This document shows, piece after piece, positions 1 to 7,631 of a DNA stretch of 64,000 nucleotides (its first letter is position 1; the number at the start of each line of letters is the position of its first letter). The position numbers and the translations under genes were made by a program. The stretch is taken from NCBI RefSeq assembly GCF_029983095.1, contig NZ_CP120467.1:248001-312000 (forward strand), in the 5' to 3' direction. The notes beneath the pieces were generated by a model that was not told where the DNA came from, did not search any database, and saw only the letters and a program-made list of their open reading frames with translations. The DNA comes from Enterococcus montenegrensis (GTDB lineage: Bacteria; Bacillota; Bacilli; Lactobacillales; Enterococcaceae).

Positions 1-213
1 TCTTACGCTAATCCTGCGCCACGTTTGGCTAAAAAATATTGGATTACCATTCGCGGACTAGACAAAGAATATGCGACAGTGATGGGGATGCTTTATATGA
101 TGACACGCTTAGGAACAGCTAAGAAAGTCACGGATACATTTAATGTCATCATGGGTAAAAATCCTCGCAGCTTTGCAACGTTTGTCAAAAAAAATGCTGC
201 CGCTTGGCAATAA
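1..213 (+). CDS. NmrA-like NAD(P)-binding protein, C-terminal part
   Basis: The reading frame is open from the first base of the window, so only the last 70 residues of this gene are seen. The tail (GKNPRSFATFVKKNAAAW) resembles the C-terminus of NmrA-like SDR-fold NAD(P)-binding oxidoreductases, which often end in a GRPPRTFEEF-type stretch. The nucleotide-binding N-terminus lies outside the window, so the reaction cannot be inferred. A hairpin terminator follows at 249-284. The family call rests on the tail alone. Confidence 0.55.
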   Translation, partial: SYANPAPRLAKKYWITIRGLDKEYATVMGMLYMMTRLGTAKKVTDTFNVIMGKNPRSFATFVKKNAAAWQ

Positions 214-248
214 AGAAAACTTAATGATCACTAGGGAATTAAATAACT

Positions 249-284
249 AAAAAACTTATATGAAAAAATCGGATAAGTTTTTTT
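249..284 (+). terminator. Rho-independent terminator of the NmrA-like gene
   Basis: AAAAAACTTAT (249-259) pairs with ATAAGTTTTTT (273-283), and the right arm runs into a T tract. It lies 35 bases after the stop codon of the truncated first gene. Confidence 0.65.
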
Positions 285-469
285 ATATTTGAAATTGTAA
301 TGAAGAATCAACATGATCAAATAAGTTGTACGGATAAATTATTTACAATTCAAAACTGTCACTTTTCTTTTTATATGGCAGGCTTTTATTTCGATAATTG
401 GATAGTTTAACATACAAGTAAATCAAATCATTAGGTAAATGGTATTAATGAAAAAAGGTCTTAATTCTC

Positions 470-498
470 TTTACTTTCTAGTCAGGATACAGTAGTAT
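470..498 (+). promoter_or_regulatory. Candidate promoter of the msr leader transcript
   Basis: TTTACT (470-475) and TAGTAT (493-498) are separated by 17 bases and lie about 40 bases before the leader peptide start. Both hexamers are imperfect. Apart from this and the terminator at 249-284, nothing else stands out in the gene-free stretch 214-535. Confidence 0.4.
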
Positions 499-535
499 TA
501 CAGTACTGAATAAAACAAAGAGGAGATTGTATATT

Positions 536-580
536 ATGACTGCATCCATGAAATTGCGTATTGAACTTTTGAATAGCTAA
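536..580 (+). CDS. Msr-type regulatory leader peptide (14 aa)
   Basis: A 14-codon ORF encodes MTASMKLRIELLNS behind a clear AGAGGAG ribosome binding site at 520-526. It begins like the leader of staphylococcal msr(A) (MTASM) and resembles the ErmD leader (MTHSMRLR). Residues 6-8, Lys-Leu-Arg, form the plus-X-plus motif at which macrolide-bound ribosomes are known to stall. Its 3' end is part of a hairpin (565-573 with 590-598), and a terminator-like hairpin (654-680) follows before msr. The likely role is macrolide-dependent control of the downstream gene. The stalling itself is inferred from family knowledge. Confidence 0.75.
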   Translation: MTASMKLRIELLNS

Positions 581-680
581 TTAAATAAATTCAAAAGTCT
601 TGGAAAGAGCGATTTCAAGGGATTAGTGTGTACTTTTCCTGAATATAGAAATCAAAGGATAGTCCTAGACTATCCTTTTT
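565..680 (+). promoter_or_regulatory. Transcription attenuator of msr
   Basis: ACTTTTGAA (565-573, inside the leader ORF) pairs with TTCAAAAGT (590-598). Downstream, AAAGGATAGT (654-663) pairs with ACTATCCTTT (669-678) and runs into five T residues, as in an intrinsic terminator. A ribosome stalled in the leader would cover the first arm and change downstream folding. This matches the attenuation layout of msr- and vga-type ABC-F genes, but read-through control is inferred. Confidence 0.6.
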
Positions 681-718
681 GTGTACTCTTTTTCCCGAGA
701 AGAAAGAGAAGGAAATTA

Positions 719-2188
719 ATGGAAAACTTAGCACTTAAACTAACGAATATCCGAAAAAATTTGGGTACAAAAGAAGTAGTAAATATACAAGAATTGACAG
801 TTTATGAAAATAATCGCATTGGTATTATTGGTGATAATGGGACGGGAAAATCTACTCTGTTGAAGATAATACAAGGCGAAATAGTACCAGAAACCGGTTC
901 TATTCAACGGGAAGTATCTTTTAGTTATTTTTCACAAATACCAAGAGGAACAAAGGTCATTGATTCTGAGAGAATGGATTGGGAGCTTGTTAGTCGCTTT
1001 AAAGTTCCCAAAAATGAAATCAACACATTAAGTGGTGGTGAAGAGGCCAAATATCGCTTAGCTCAGACCCTATCTACCTATCAAATGGGTCTGTTACTAG
1101 ATGAGCCAACCACTCATTTAGATCGTAATGGGGTTGACTATTTAATTGAAGAGTTAAGATATTATTATGGCACACTTATTTTTGTTAGTCACGATCGCTA
1201 TTTTCTAAATCAATTAGCAACTAAAATTTGGGAGATTAGGGATGGTCAAGTTACCGAGTATATTGGTAATTATGATGCCTATAAACAGCAAAAAGAAAGC
1301 GAGAAATTAGAGCGGCAAAGGGCGGCTAATAACTATACTAAAGAAAAAAAGAAGTTGGAAGCTGCAATTTTTCAAAAAAAGAAGCAGGCAGCCAATTCTG
1401 AAAAAGTATCTGCCAAGAAAAAAAAGCAGAATGTTCGACCTGACCGTCTATCTTCTTCAAAGCAAAAAGATACTGTTCAAAAGGGGCTTCAAAAATCGTT
1501 TAAGTCAATGGAATCTCGTTTAGCCCAGCTAGATGAGCCTATCCAACCCGAGAGCAAAAAGCACATTCTATTTCCAAAAGTTAAATCAGTTGAAATTCAT
1601 AACAAATTTCCTATACGTGGAGAGCAAGTATCTTTAAAAAAGGGAGAGAAGAGTTTGTTGGAGAAGTGTGATTTTCAGTTTTCCTTGGAAAAGAAAATTG
1701 CTATTGTTGGGGACAACGGGACTGGAAAAACAACCCTATTAAATCATATTGTATCAAATGGAGAAGGCATTATTCTTTCTCCCAAGGTCACCTTTTCAGT
1801 GTATCGACAGATGGATTATAAATTTAGTGAATCAGAGAGTATTTTGTACTATTTAATGGAGCGTACTGAATATTCAGAAGCAGTTGTTCGAAGTATATTA
1901 AGTAATTTAGGATTCTCTCAAACAGATATTGGAAAACCATTGACTTCTCTAAGTGGGGGTGAATCAACACGGATTTCATTAGCTACAGTTTTTACTATAC
2001 CCTCCAATGTCTTGATTTTAGATGAGCCAACTAATTTTATAGATTTGACAACGATTGAAGCATTGGAAGAATTAATAAAGGCATATGCCGGAACGGTCCT
2101 GTTTACTTCTCACGATTCTCATTTTGTTGAGAAATTGGCAGATGAAGTATATATATTAAATAATAAGCAATTAATATTAAAAAATTAA
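719..2188 (+). CDS. msr: Msr(C)-like ABC-F ribosomal protection protein
   Basis: The 489-residue protein has two ABC ATPase domains and no membrane segments. Walker A motifs GDNGTGKST and GDNGTGKTT, signatures LSGGEEAKYRLA and LSGGESTRISLA, and Walker B LLLDEPTTHLD and LILDEPTNFID are all present. The Lys-rich linker between the domains (with DRLSSSKQKDTVQK) resembles Msr(A)/Msr(C). These proteins bind ribosomes and displace macrolides and streptogramin B. I start at ATG 719, preceded by GAGAAGG; a start at 626 would run through the attenuator. Length fits Msr(C), about 490 residues. Lsa- or Vga-type is the alternative, but the leader and linker favour Msr. Confidence 0.85.
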   Translation: MENLALKLTNIRKNLGTKEVVNIQELTVYENNRIGIIGDNGTGKSTLLKIIQGEIVPETGSIQREVSFSYFSQIPRGTKVIDSERMDWELVSRFKVPKNEINTLSGGEEAKYRLAQTLSTYQMGLLLDEPTTHLDRNGVDYLIEELRYYYGTLIFVSHDRYFLNQLATKIWEIRDGQVTEYIGNYDAYKQQKESEKLERQRAANNYTKEKKKLEAAIFQKKKQAANSEKVSAKKKKQNVRPDRLSSSKQKDTVQKGLQKSFKSMESRLAQLDEPIQPESKKHILFPKVKSVEIHNKFPIRGEQVSLKKGEKSLLEKCDFQFSLEKKIAIVGDNGTGKTTLLNHIVSNGEGIILSPKVTFSVYRQMDYKFSESESILYYLMERTEYSEAVVRSILSNLGFSQTDIGKPLTSLSGGESTRISLATVFTIPSNVLILDEPTNFIDLTTIEALEELIKAYAGTVLFTSHDSHFVEKLADEVYILNNKQLILKN

Positions 2189-2274
2189 TGTTTTTTTCCT
2201 TACTGTCCGATTTTTTCGACAAATGGATTGAGTTCAAACTGAAAAAAATATAGGAAGAGTTTACAGAAAATGAC

Positions 2275-2319
2275 CTGACTCCCAGAAGTTAGACCAAAAA
2301 TCTAACTTCTGGGAGTCAG
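2275..2319. repeat. Perfect 19-bp palindrome, terminator or IS3-type inverted-repeat remnant
   Basis: CTGACTCCCAGAAGTTAGA (2275-2293) pairs perfectly with 2301-2319 around a 7-base loop. The arm resembles the terminal inverted repeat of IS150-group IS3 elements (TGACCCCCAAAAGTTAGAC). It could be the msr terminator, but the right arm is not followed by a T tract. It may instead be a minimal footprint of an IS whose interior is gone. Confidence 0.55.
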
Positions 2320-2434
2320 TATATTCAGCGTGATCTTTTTTATTTAAAGGAAGATTCATACTAGCATAAGTGATAGAAAAACAAAGTGGAGAAAACATTT
2401 GCTTCTATGTAAAAAGAAGGGGGAACTAATTACT

Positions 2435-2806
2435 ATGAAGAAAAAATGATTTTATTTTCGACGCTCATTTTGTTATTGATTTATCCATATCAAGTACTTG
2501 CATCAAACATGGAAAATAATACTGCAAGAAAATTACTTAATCAGGCGGAGTTAGTTGCAAGCATAACTAATCTGAACGAACAAGAAAAAGAAGTAATTAA
2601 ATTACAAGAAATGTTAGAAAATTATGATGTAGATATCTCCAAATCGTATTGGACACCAGAAAAAAACGAAGCGTTGACACGTGGTTATGGACAGTGGCAT
2701 GATTTAAGGAAAGGTTAAAGGACTAAACGATTACAAAAAGGCTCAAAAAGATTTAAAAAATATGAATGCAGCTCGTTCAAAAATTAAATATGAAGAAAGC
2801 GACTGA
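2435..2806 (+). pseudogene. Frameshifted small secreted protein of unknown function
   Basis: A strong ribosome binding site (AAGAAGGGGGAA) lies at the right distance from ATG 2435, which reads MKKK and stops. The next frame (ATG 2446-2718) encodes a hydrophobic signal-like segment (LILLLIYPYQVLAS) and a charged helical body of 90 residues. A third stretch in the original frame (2714-2806, KGLNDYKKAQKDLKN) continues the same helical character to a stop. Inserting one base in the A6 run at 2441-2446 would restore MKKKMILF. I do not recognise the family. It may be a pseudogene, or a slippage-dependent gene, or contain sequence errors. Confidence 0.5.
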
Positions 2807-2909
2807 TATTGTAATTGCAATTGGAATATTTATTGCTGTAGTTGGTTTTGCAATTTTTGCTGCTTCAGCAGTAGCTAGTTGGGGCGCGTTTTTCTTAGTA
2901 TTCATATAG
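2790..2909 (+). CDS. Small membrane peptide, 39 aa, unknown
   Basis: ATG 2790 opens a 39-codon ORF beginning MKKATDIV followed by one long hydrophobic segment (about residues 6-38, Ile/Val/Ala/Phe rich). It overlaps the tail of the preceding frameshifted gene by 17 bases and has no good ribosome binding site of its own, so translation may depend on coupling. The length and single membrane span resemble small peptides found in bacteriocin or immunity clusters, but I recognise no family. Confidence 0.4.
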   Translation: MKKATDIVIAIGIFIAVVGFAIFAASAVASWGAFFLVFI

Positions 2910-2928
2910 ATAAGGAGAATGTTGGTAA

Positions 2929-3369
2929 ATGGAATATTTTGTTAATGATGAACACTGGGATATTGAGGGTTATTATAAAAATTTAGAACAGTTATCAAAA
3001 CGTTTGGGTACTTCATATCAATTCCTAAAAGATAATTCTTTTCACGACTATCGATTAGTAAAGATGGAAGTAAAAGAATTAGAAAATTTAGTAATAGAAG
3101 TTAATCTGTGTTTACGTAATCCTTATGAAAATATTGACTATATTATTAGATGGAAAAATATCAAAAAATTTTCTTTTCAGTATGATTACTCAAAGTACAA
3201 ATTTTCCAATTTGGATGATTATGTTACGGATGATGGATATGGGACTGTTGCAGAAGATGAGATCACCGCTTATGATGAAAAATATTTACAACATGAACTT
3301 CTTTTTACTTCGAGAATGAAATTACATTTAGTGGGTGAAAGTATTGAGATAATCGGGTATAACTACTAA
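2929..3369 (+). CDS. Acidic soluble protein of unknown function (146 aa)
   Basis: The protein starts MEYFVNDEHWDIEGYY behind AAGGAG (2912-2917). It is rich in Asp, Glu, Tyr and Lys, with no signal peptide or membrane segment, so it is likely cytoplasmic. The composition and its place in a cluster of small secreted or membrane proteins are reminiscent of immunity proteins of polymorphic toxin systems. That is only a guess from context and no toxin gene is visible. The base composition is AT-rich, like the rest of this accessory stretch. Confidence 0.6.
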   Translation: MEYFVNDEHWDIEGYYKNLEQLSKRLGTSYQFLKDNSFHDYRLVKMEVKELENLVIEVNLCLRNPYENIDYIIRWKNIKKFSFQYDYSKYKFSNLDDYVTDDGYGTVAEDEITAYDEKYLQHELLFTSRMKLHLVGESIEIIGYNY

Positions 3370-3582
3370 CGTACTAGAGTTTAATATGACTATGATTGTG
3401 TAAAAGTTTAGAGATATAGGTGATCCTTTTTTTGCTCGGGTAAGGCTATTTGTTAGTTTAAATTTAGCCTAACTTATCTAATAAATCCGACAAGTTTTGG
3501 CACTATGTTTATATTTATATATATATCTAATAATAATCTCAAAATTTTATGTTGGGGAGGCTCATAAAAAAGGATGAAAATA

Positions 3583-3975
3583 ATGAAGAATAAAGGTATG
3601 ATATTAAGTCTGATACTCAATGTTTTGTTGATAGGTACAACGATTACATTCTTTGTCAAGGCGAATGACACTAAGGTAATGTTAAATACGAAAATCCTGA
3701 GTTCTCATACTTATATACCAAAGCGTGATTCCAAAAAGTGGGATAGTAGTAATCCTAAAGGGTACTATCTGTTCACTAAAGATGATCAAAGTATTGAAGT
3801 AACCACTTTTCAAGAAAAAATAATTCTAAGCTCAAAGTATAAGTTTATTGGTAATGGTGTATACGAGCTTTCTGATTCTAAGGGATATATTATTGCAAAG
3901 GATAAAGGACTAGATATTTATTTAAAAGAGGGTAATCCCTTAGTATTTGAATCTTATATTATTTTTGATAAATAA
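3583..3975 (+). CDS. Membrane-anchored or secreted protein of unknown function (130 aa)
   Basis: The N-terminus (MKNKGMILSLILNVLLIG) is a basic residue cluster followed by a hydrophobic segment, a signal anchor or uncleaved signal. The rest is polar with beta-rich character and would lie outside the cell. I prefer ATG 3583, preceded by AAAAAAGG at 3565-3572, to ATG 3574, which overlaps that site. No lipobox cysteine is present. Family not recognised. It lies between the small-protein cluster and the att remnants at 4.1-4.6 kb and may be cargo of an older integrated element. Confidence 0.55.
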   Translation: MKNKGMILSLILNVLLIGTTITFFVKANDTKVMLNTKILSSHTYIPKRDSKKWDSSNPKGYYLFTKDDQSIEVTTFQEKIILSSKYKFIGNGVYELSDSKGYIIAKDKGLDIYLKEGNPLVFESYIIFDK

Positions 3976-4092
3976 GTTATGCGTATAAATTATTTCTAAC
4001 AGGTATAGTTAATTTCAACATTTTATAATATTTCAAAAAAGTGTCATGAAAATCATTTCCATTATGATATAGAAAATTATAAACCATAAAAG

Positions 4093-4126
4093 AAAAGCCC
4101 TTGTTAGTTAATATACAAGGGCTTTT
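4093..4126 (+). terminator. Terminator-like hairpin preceding the oldest att remnant
   Basis: AAAAGCCCTTGT (4093-4104) pairs with ACAAGGGCTTTT (4115-4126). It is followed by TGGTAGAGAACTATC, a degenerate copy of the sequence after the hairpins at 4427 and 11700. It probably belongs to the right end of an older element integrated at guaA. Confidence 0.6.
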
Positions 4127-4220
4127 GGTAGAGAACTATCTTATTTTCAATGAATATCAAGCATTTTAGCTATTGAATAGTATCGCTTTATAATGATTTT
4201 TCTTACATACTATGTTAGCT

Positions 4221-4234
4221 CTTTATTTCCGCTC
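4221..4234. other. Degenerate att site (oldest of three)
   Basis: CTTTATTTCCGCTC differs at two positions from the att core CTTTATTCCCACTC at 4573. The upstream 130 bases also parallel those before 4573: hairpin, TGGTAG, a CAAGCATTTTAGC stretch, then GTTAGCTC. This fits a decayed junction left by an earlier insertion at the guaA 3' end. The 338 bases to the next att hold no gene. Confidence 0.5.
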
Positions 4235-4426
4235 AATGCTTTACGCATATGTAATCAATAGTATTGAATCAGCTTGCAAGTAATTGAAACCCTTGCTTTC
4301 AGATAAATTGAAGATCAATAAGATTTTTCGTATTTTAATCTCTTTAAATCGTTGTTATTAAAGCATCCTAAAGATATTTGAAAAAATGCTTAGGCTAACC
4401 AGGTCTTAAAAAGTAGTGAACATAAG

Positions 4427-4466
4427 AAAAATCCCTTGTCAAACGTTAATCTGACAAGGGATTTTT
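4427..4466 (+). terminator. Hairpin preceding the left att site
   Basis: AAAAATCCCTTGTCA (4427-4441) pairs perfectly with TGACAAGGGATTTTT (4452-4466). It is followed by two copies of TGGTAGGGA (4467-4475 and 4480-4488), which look like arm-type recombinase binding repeats. The arrangement matches that at 4093 and 11700. Confidence 0.65.
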
Positions 4467-4573
4467 GGTAGGGAAAATGGTAGGGAACCATATCATTTTT
4501 AATGAAAATCAAGCACTTTAGCAACCGAAGAATGTTGATTTATAGGCATTCCCCATCCATATGATGTTGGCTC

Positions 4574-4586
4574 TTTATTCCCACTC
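4574..4586. other. attL core of the guaA-integrated element
   Basis: TTTATTCCCACTC is identical to 11827-11839, which covers the last codons of guaA. Read on the minus strand, 4574 onward encodes PVTLEWE and a stop, clearly a guaA C-terminal end that differs from the resident one (PPATVEWE). The element thus carries a guaA-like tail, as expected for site-specific insertion that preserves the target gene. Confidence 0.75.
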
Positions 4587-4681
4587 CAATGTCACAGGTG
4601 AGCTTAAAACACTGTTAAATCAGTGTTTATAGCACTTTGTATATTTCTTGGCGGGGATTCTGGCGGGAAACTAGATTATTC

Positions 4682-5899
4682 TTATTTTTTTATGGTTTGA
4701 TTCCCGTTAAAAGCAATCTTTGTCTTTTTAGCAGTTTGAATCTTGATACTACCGGCCATTTCCTTTGCGATACTTTCATCTGCACCCGACCACATATGTG
4801 AATAATGCTTTAGTGTGATTTCTGGGCTTGAATGACCCATTCGTTTGGAAAGTACTAGTACTGAAACATTGAACTCATTGATTAGAAATGAAGCATGAGA
4901 ATGCCGTAATCCCTTTGCTTGGATTTTGTGAACACCGGCAAAGTTTGCATAACGCTCAATGATTCTACCAATAGTGGATTTAATCATTGGAAGTCCATCA
5001 TACGAGAAGACAAAATCATGGATTCCTACTTGGCTTTGACGCTTTTTCCAAGCTGCTAGAATTGCAAGAGTATCATCATCTAAGACAATTGTGCGCTTAC
5101 CATCATCTGTCTTCGTGTAATCATTACGATCCCAGTCTGTGCGACTTCGTGTAACTAGCATATGGTGGACTCTAAGACGTTTGTTCCTAAAATCAATGTC
5201 ATCCCACCACAAAGCCGTGCCTTCATTTACACGTACTCCTGTCATGTAATACACCCACAGCATGACAAAACACAAATGTTCGTAAAAATCATCGATGCAA
5301 ATAGTTGCAATCACTTTTTCGAATTCATCTTTTGTCCAATAAGCAACATTGCATTTTCCTTTGGGGATAGCCTTCACACGTTTTGAAATATTACTCTCAA
5401 GATATTGCATAGTCACAGCCATATCTAAGCTTTTTCTGAACATACCGAAAATCAGACTAGCATAACTTTGAGAATAACCCGCACCACCAGAATTCTTTTC
5501 GGTTAGTAGCCAGGTTCGATAGGATTGTACATCTTCTACATTGATTTCGCGTAAAGGTTTGTCTGAAAAGCGGTCACGGATATTTTCTAAGGTCTTTTTT
5601 CGGACTGAAAAAGTACTTTCTTCTACATCTGTTTTGTATGCCGGGATATAGACCTTATCCATGAATTCACCATAGGTTAGATGGTAGTTTGCATATTTTT
5701 GGACTTGATGATATTCTCTCTTTATTCTAATCAATTCTTTGTAGGCTGCGTGAGCAGACGTGAACTTTTTTCCAGATTGGTCCGTTCTGCCTTTTTTGCG
5801 CAGTCTTTTTCCTGTTATACGATCGGTGCCTAGCTCTGTTTCATAGTAAAACTGATTTTCTTTATCTACATAAACTCCTGCATATTTCGTTTTAGCCAT
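4682..5899 (-). CDS. int: Tyrosine recombinase / phage-type integrase
   Basis: The 405-residue protein has an N-terminal AP2-like arm-binding domain (about residues 1-70, with FYYETELGTDRITGKR), a SAM-like core-binding domain (about 75-170) and a catalytic domain (about 190-385). The catalytic residues are visible: Arg in TGVRVNEG, His and Arg in GLRHSHASF, His in MGHSS and the nucleophilic Tyr in HYSHM. It catalyses integration and excision, here at the guaA 3' end. The gene lies about 95 bases inside attL and overlaps the upstream small gene by 8 bases, so the two are co-transcribed. It appears intact. Confidence 0.93.
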   Translation of the reverse strand: MAKTKYAGVYVDKENQFYYETELGTDRITGKRLRKKGRTDQSGKKFTSAHAAYKELIRIKREYHQVQKYANYHLTYGEFMDKVYIPAYKTDVEESTFSVRKKTLENIRDRFSDKPLREINVEDVQSYRTWLLTEKNSGGAGYSQSYASLIFGMFRKSLDMAVTMQYLESNISKRVKAIPKGKCNVAYWTKDEFEKVIATICIDDFYEHLCFVMLWVYYMTGVRVNEGTALWWDDIDFRNKRLRVHHMLVTRSRTDWDRNDYTKTDDGKRTIVLDDDTLAILAAWKKRQSQVGIHDFVFSYDGLPMIKSTIGRIIERYANFAGVHKIQAKGLRHSHASFLINEFNVSVLVLSKRMGHSSPEITLKHYSHMWSGADESIAKEMAGSIKIQTAKKTKIAFNGNQTIKK

Positions 5900-6098
5900 T
5901 GCTGTTTTCCTCCGACTCTAGTTCACAACCTAGAATGGATTCAACAACTTCTTTTGGCACGCGACCAACGCGCTTGTTCATATAGAATGGATATCCTCGT
6001 TGTACCATGATTTCTTTTGATTGTCTAATGATATTTTGTGCCGTATGTTTTGGATATCCCTGTTCCATTAGTTCATTTTTATCAATGAACGCTGCCAT
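5892..6098 (-). CDS. DUF3173 family protein, probable excision/DNA-binding partner of Int
   Basis: A 68-residue protein with the conserved DUF3173 features: LMEQGYPKHTAQNIIRQSK, then MVQRGYPFY, then KRVGRVPKEVVESILG. Genes of this family are almost always directly upstream of integrases in Gram-positive integrative elements, as here, and are thought to act like excisionases. I start at the ATG ending at 6098, which has GAGGTG at the right distance; a GTG nine bases upstream overlaps that site. It overlaps int by 8 bases and follows rep after 14 bases. Confidence 0.75.
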   Translation of the reverse strand: MAAFIDKNELMEQGYPKHTAQNIIRQSKEIMVQRGYPFYMNKRVGRVPKEVVESILGCELESEENSNG

Positions 6099-6112
6099 CA
6101 ATTTCACCTCAC

Positions 6113-7144
6113 TTAGTAAGAATCCTCATTTTCCAATTCCAATATTTTTTGTTCGATAAAGGTCTGATCTGTTTCCGTGAATTTTTCTTTTCCTGTGGCT
6201 AGTAGTTCTCTCAAATAGACCTCTGCTTGTTCTGGGCCATAGGCTTGCAGAAAAGCTTCATAAATCATGGCGAGCGATTTCGAAGTGGCATTTTCTAACC
6301 ATGCTTTCTTCTTGGAAAAGGTTGGCTTTTCACGAATTACACGTAAGGGGATTTTGGGAATACCCCCCACAAATTTATCCCACCATTTCATGTTCGACCA
6401 ACGAGCTTTGTTGTGATAATTGACGGGTCCTTTGGGTTTGGTCTTGAAGCTGTAATGGGAAGCAAAAATGCCACGGATTACCGTGTTTAGTGGCGTTCCC
6501 TTTGCAATCTTTTCTACGGCTTGCCGAGCCTTATGATCGGTTAATTCCAATTCCCAGCGGACCCATTCGTTGACTTGGGCGATTTCACCCGTTTTATCGC
6601 GGATTTCTTGCTTTTTATCATAAATCCGCAGTAGTTGAGGTTGAGCGCCAATATAGAGGGTATGACCAGTCAGAACACCTTTCTGTAATTGCCCGCTGTT
6701 CACTTCTCGAAAGTAGCGAATTTGAGAGCTAAGTTGGCCATTCTTCACGTATTTTTGAAGCATAGCCACAGGAGGAGAGGAGCCATCAAATAAATCCATT
6801 GCCAAGTCGACACGAGTAACGGTTCCTTTGGCTTTTAGAATGGTGACTAAGAACTTCTGCCAATGCCAACCTTCCACACTAGACATATATTCTTCATATT
6901 GGCGACAACCTTGACCAGATAAGTTTACTAACAGATTGTTGTGGTGGTCACTTTGGTGAATGATAATATCTGCAAAGGAATAGTGAGAATCATAAGTGGG
7001 AAAAGGACTCCCTTTCTTTTCCGAAGTGAAGTCTGAAAGGGAAATTCCCAATAGGTCCGCAACTTTTTCCATTGAAGCATCCGGTAATGAAAAGCGTAGA
7101 AAATCAATCAGACATTCATTACTTTGCCGGAGTATTTGGTTCAT
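6113..7144 (-). CDS. Rep_trans family replication initiator / MobT-type relaxase
   Basis: The 343-residue protein carries hallmarks of the replication initiation factor family (PF02486), shared by rolling-circle Rep proteins, phage RstA and Tn916 Orf20 (MobT). Visible are FLRFSLP near the N-terminus, NLSGQGCRQYEEY, VTRVDLAMDLFD (about residue 118), TLYIGAQPQLLRIYDKKQE and RWELELTDHKARQA. Such proteins nick one DNA strand to start rolling-circle replication or mobilisation. The start is ATG 7144 with AGGAG upstream, and it overlaps the preceding gene by 26 bases. Whether it acts as Rep, relaxase or both is inference. Confidence 0.8.
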   Translation of the reverse strand: MNQILRQSNECLIDFLRFSLPDASMEKVADLLGISLSDFTSEKKGSPFPTYDSHYSFADIIIHQSDHHNNLLVNLSGQGCRQYEEYMSSVEGWHWQKFLVTILKAKGTVTRVDLAMDLFDGSSPPVAMLQKYVKNGQLSSQIRYFREVNSGQLQKGVLTGHTLYIGAQPQLLRIYDKKQEIRDKTGEIAQVNEWVRWELELTDHKARQAVEKIAKGTPLNTVIRGIFASHYSFKTKPKGPVNYHNKARWSNMKWWDKFVGGIPKIPLRVIREKPTFSKKKAWLENATSKSLAMIYEAFLQAYGPEQAEVYLRELLATGKEKFTETDQTFIEQKILELENEDSY

Positions 7145-7631
7145 TCACTTCTCCTAGTTGATAGGAATCGGCGCTGATTTTCAACGCTGCAAATTGCCAC
7201 GTATCAATCATCGGCTGACCTTCTCCCACAAATGACTTTTTCTGAATTTTTCGGGGATAGATATTTAAGCCATTAAAGCGAATGGGAATTAATTCGCCGT
7301 CCTCATAGTTATCTAAAATTGGTAATTCTTCTTGATGCTCAACCACAATCGTTATCGGGGAGCCCAGTTCTGTTCCGCCGTTATTTAGAACCAGTTCGAC
7401 AAAAGCCCGATCATAGACTTTGAAGGTGAGTGTCATTAACCCGGTTTCCACACGTTCGCCAACGTGGTTTTGTTCACGTTCCATCCGCATTTGAATATCG
7501 CTTTTGGCTACAACAAAACGTTGAGGGAGTTTGAATTGTTTGAGGTCGAAACGTAGACTAGCCAGATTGATTGTTTCTGAATCATTGAGTGAGATACTAG
7601 TTTCTTTTTGAATCATTAATTTTTTTGACAT
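7119..7631 (-). CDS. Unknown protein coupled to the Rep/MobT gene (170 aa)
   Basis: A 170-residue protein without signal peptide or membrane segment, preceded by AAAGGAGAA. It is beta-rich and mildly acidic, with LRFDLKQFKLPQRFV near residue 30 and FKVYDRAFVELVLNNGG near residue 75. The 26-base overlap with the initiator gene implies coupled translation and a shared job. In phage RstA/RstB-like modules the neighbour is a single-strand DNA-binding protein, so that is a reasonable hypothesis. I recognise no sequence motif that proves it. Confidence 0.6.
   Translation of the reverse strand: MSKKLMIQKETSISLNDSETINLASLRFDLKQFKLPQRFVVAKSDIQMRMEREQNHVGERVETGLMTLTFKVYDRAFVELVLNNGGTELGSPITIVVEHQEELPILDNYEDGELIPIRFNGLNIYPRKIQKKSFVGEGQPMIDTWQFAALKISADSYQLGEVNEPNTPAK

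Noticed and set aside
626-718. N-terminal extension of the Msr-like protein
   Set aside because: This stretch contains the attenuator hairpin, and ATG 719 has a proper ribosome binding site and gives the family length.
3474-3671. 65-codon minus-strand ORF
   Set aside because: It overlaps the start of a better supported plus-strand gene, has no ribosome binding site and shows no domain.
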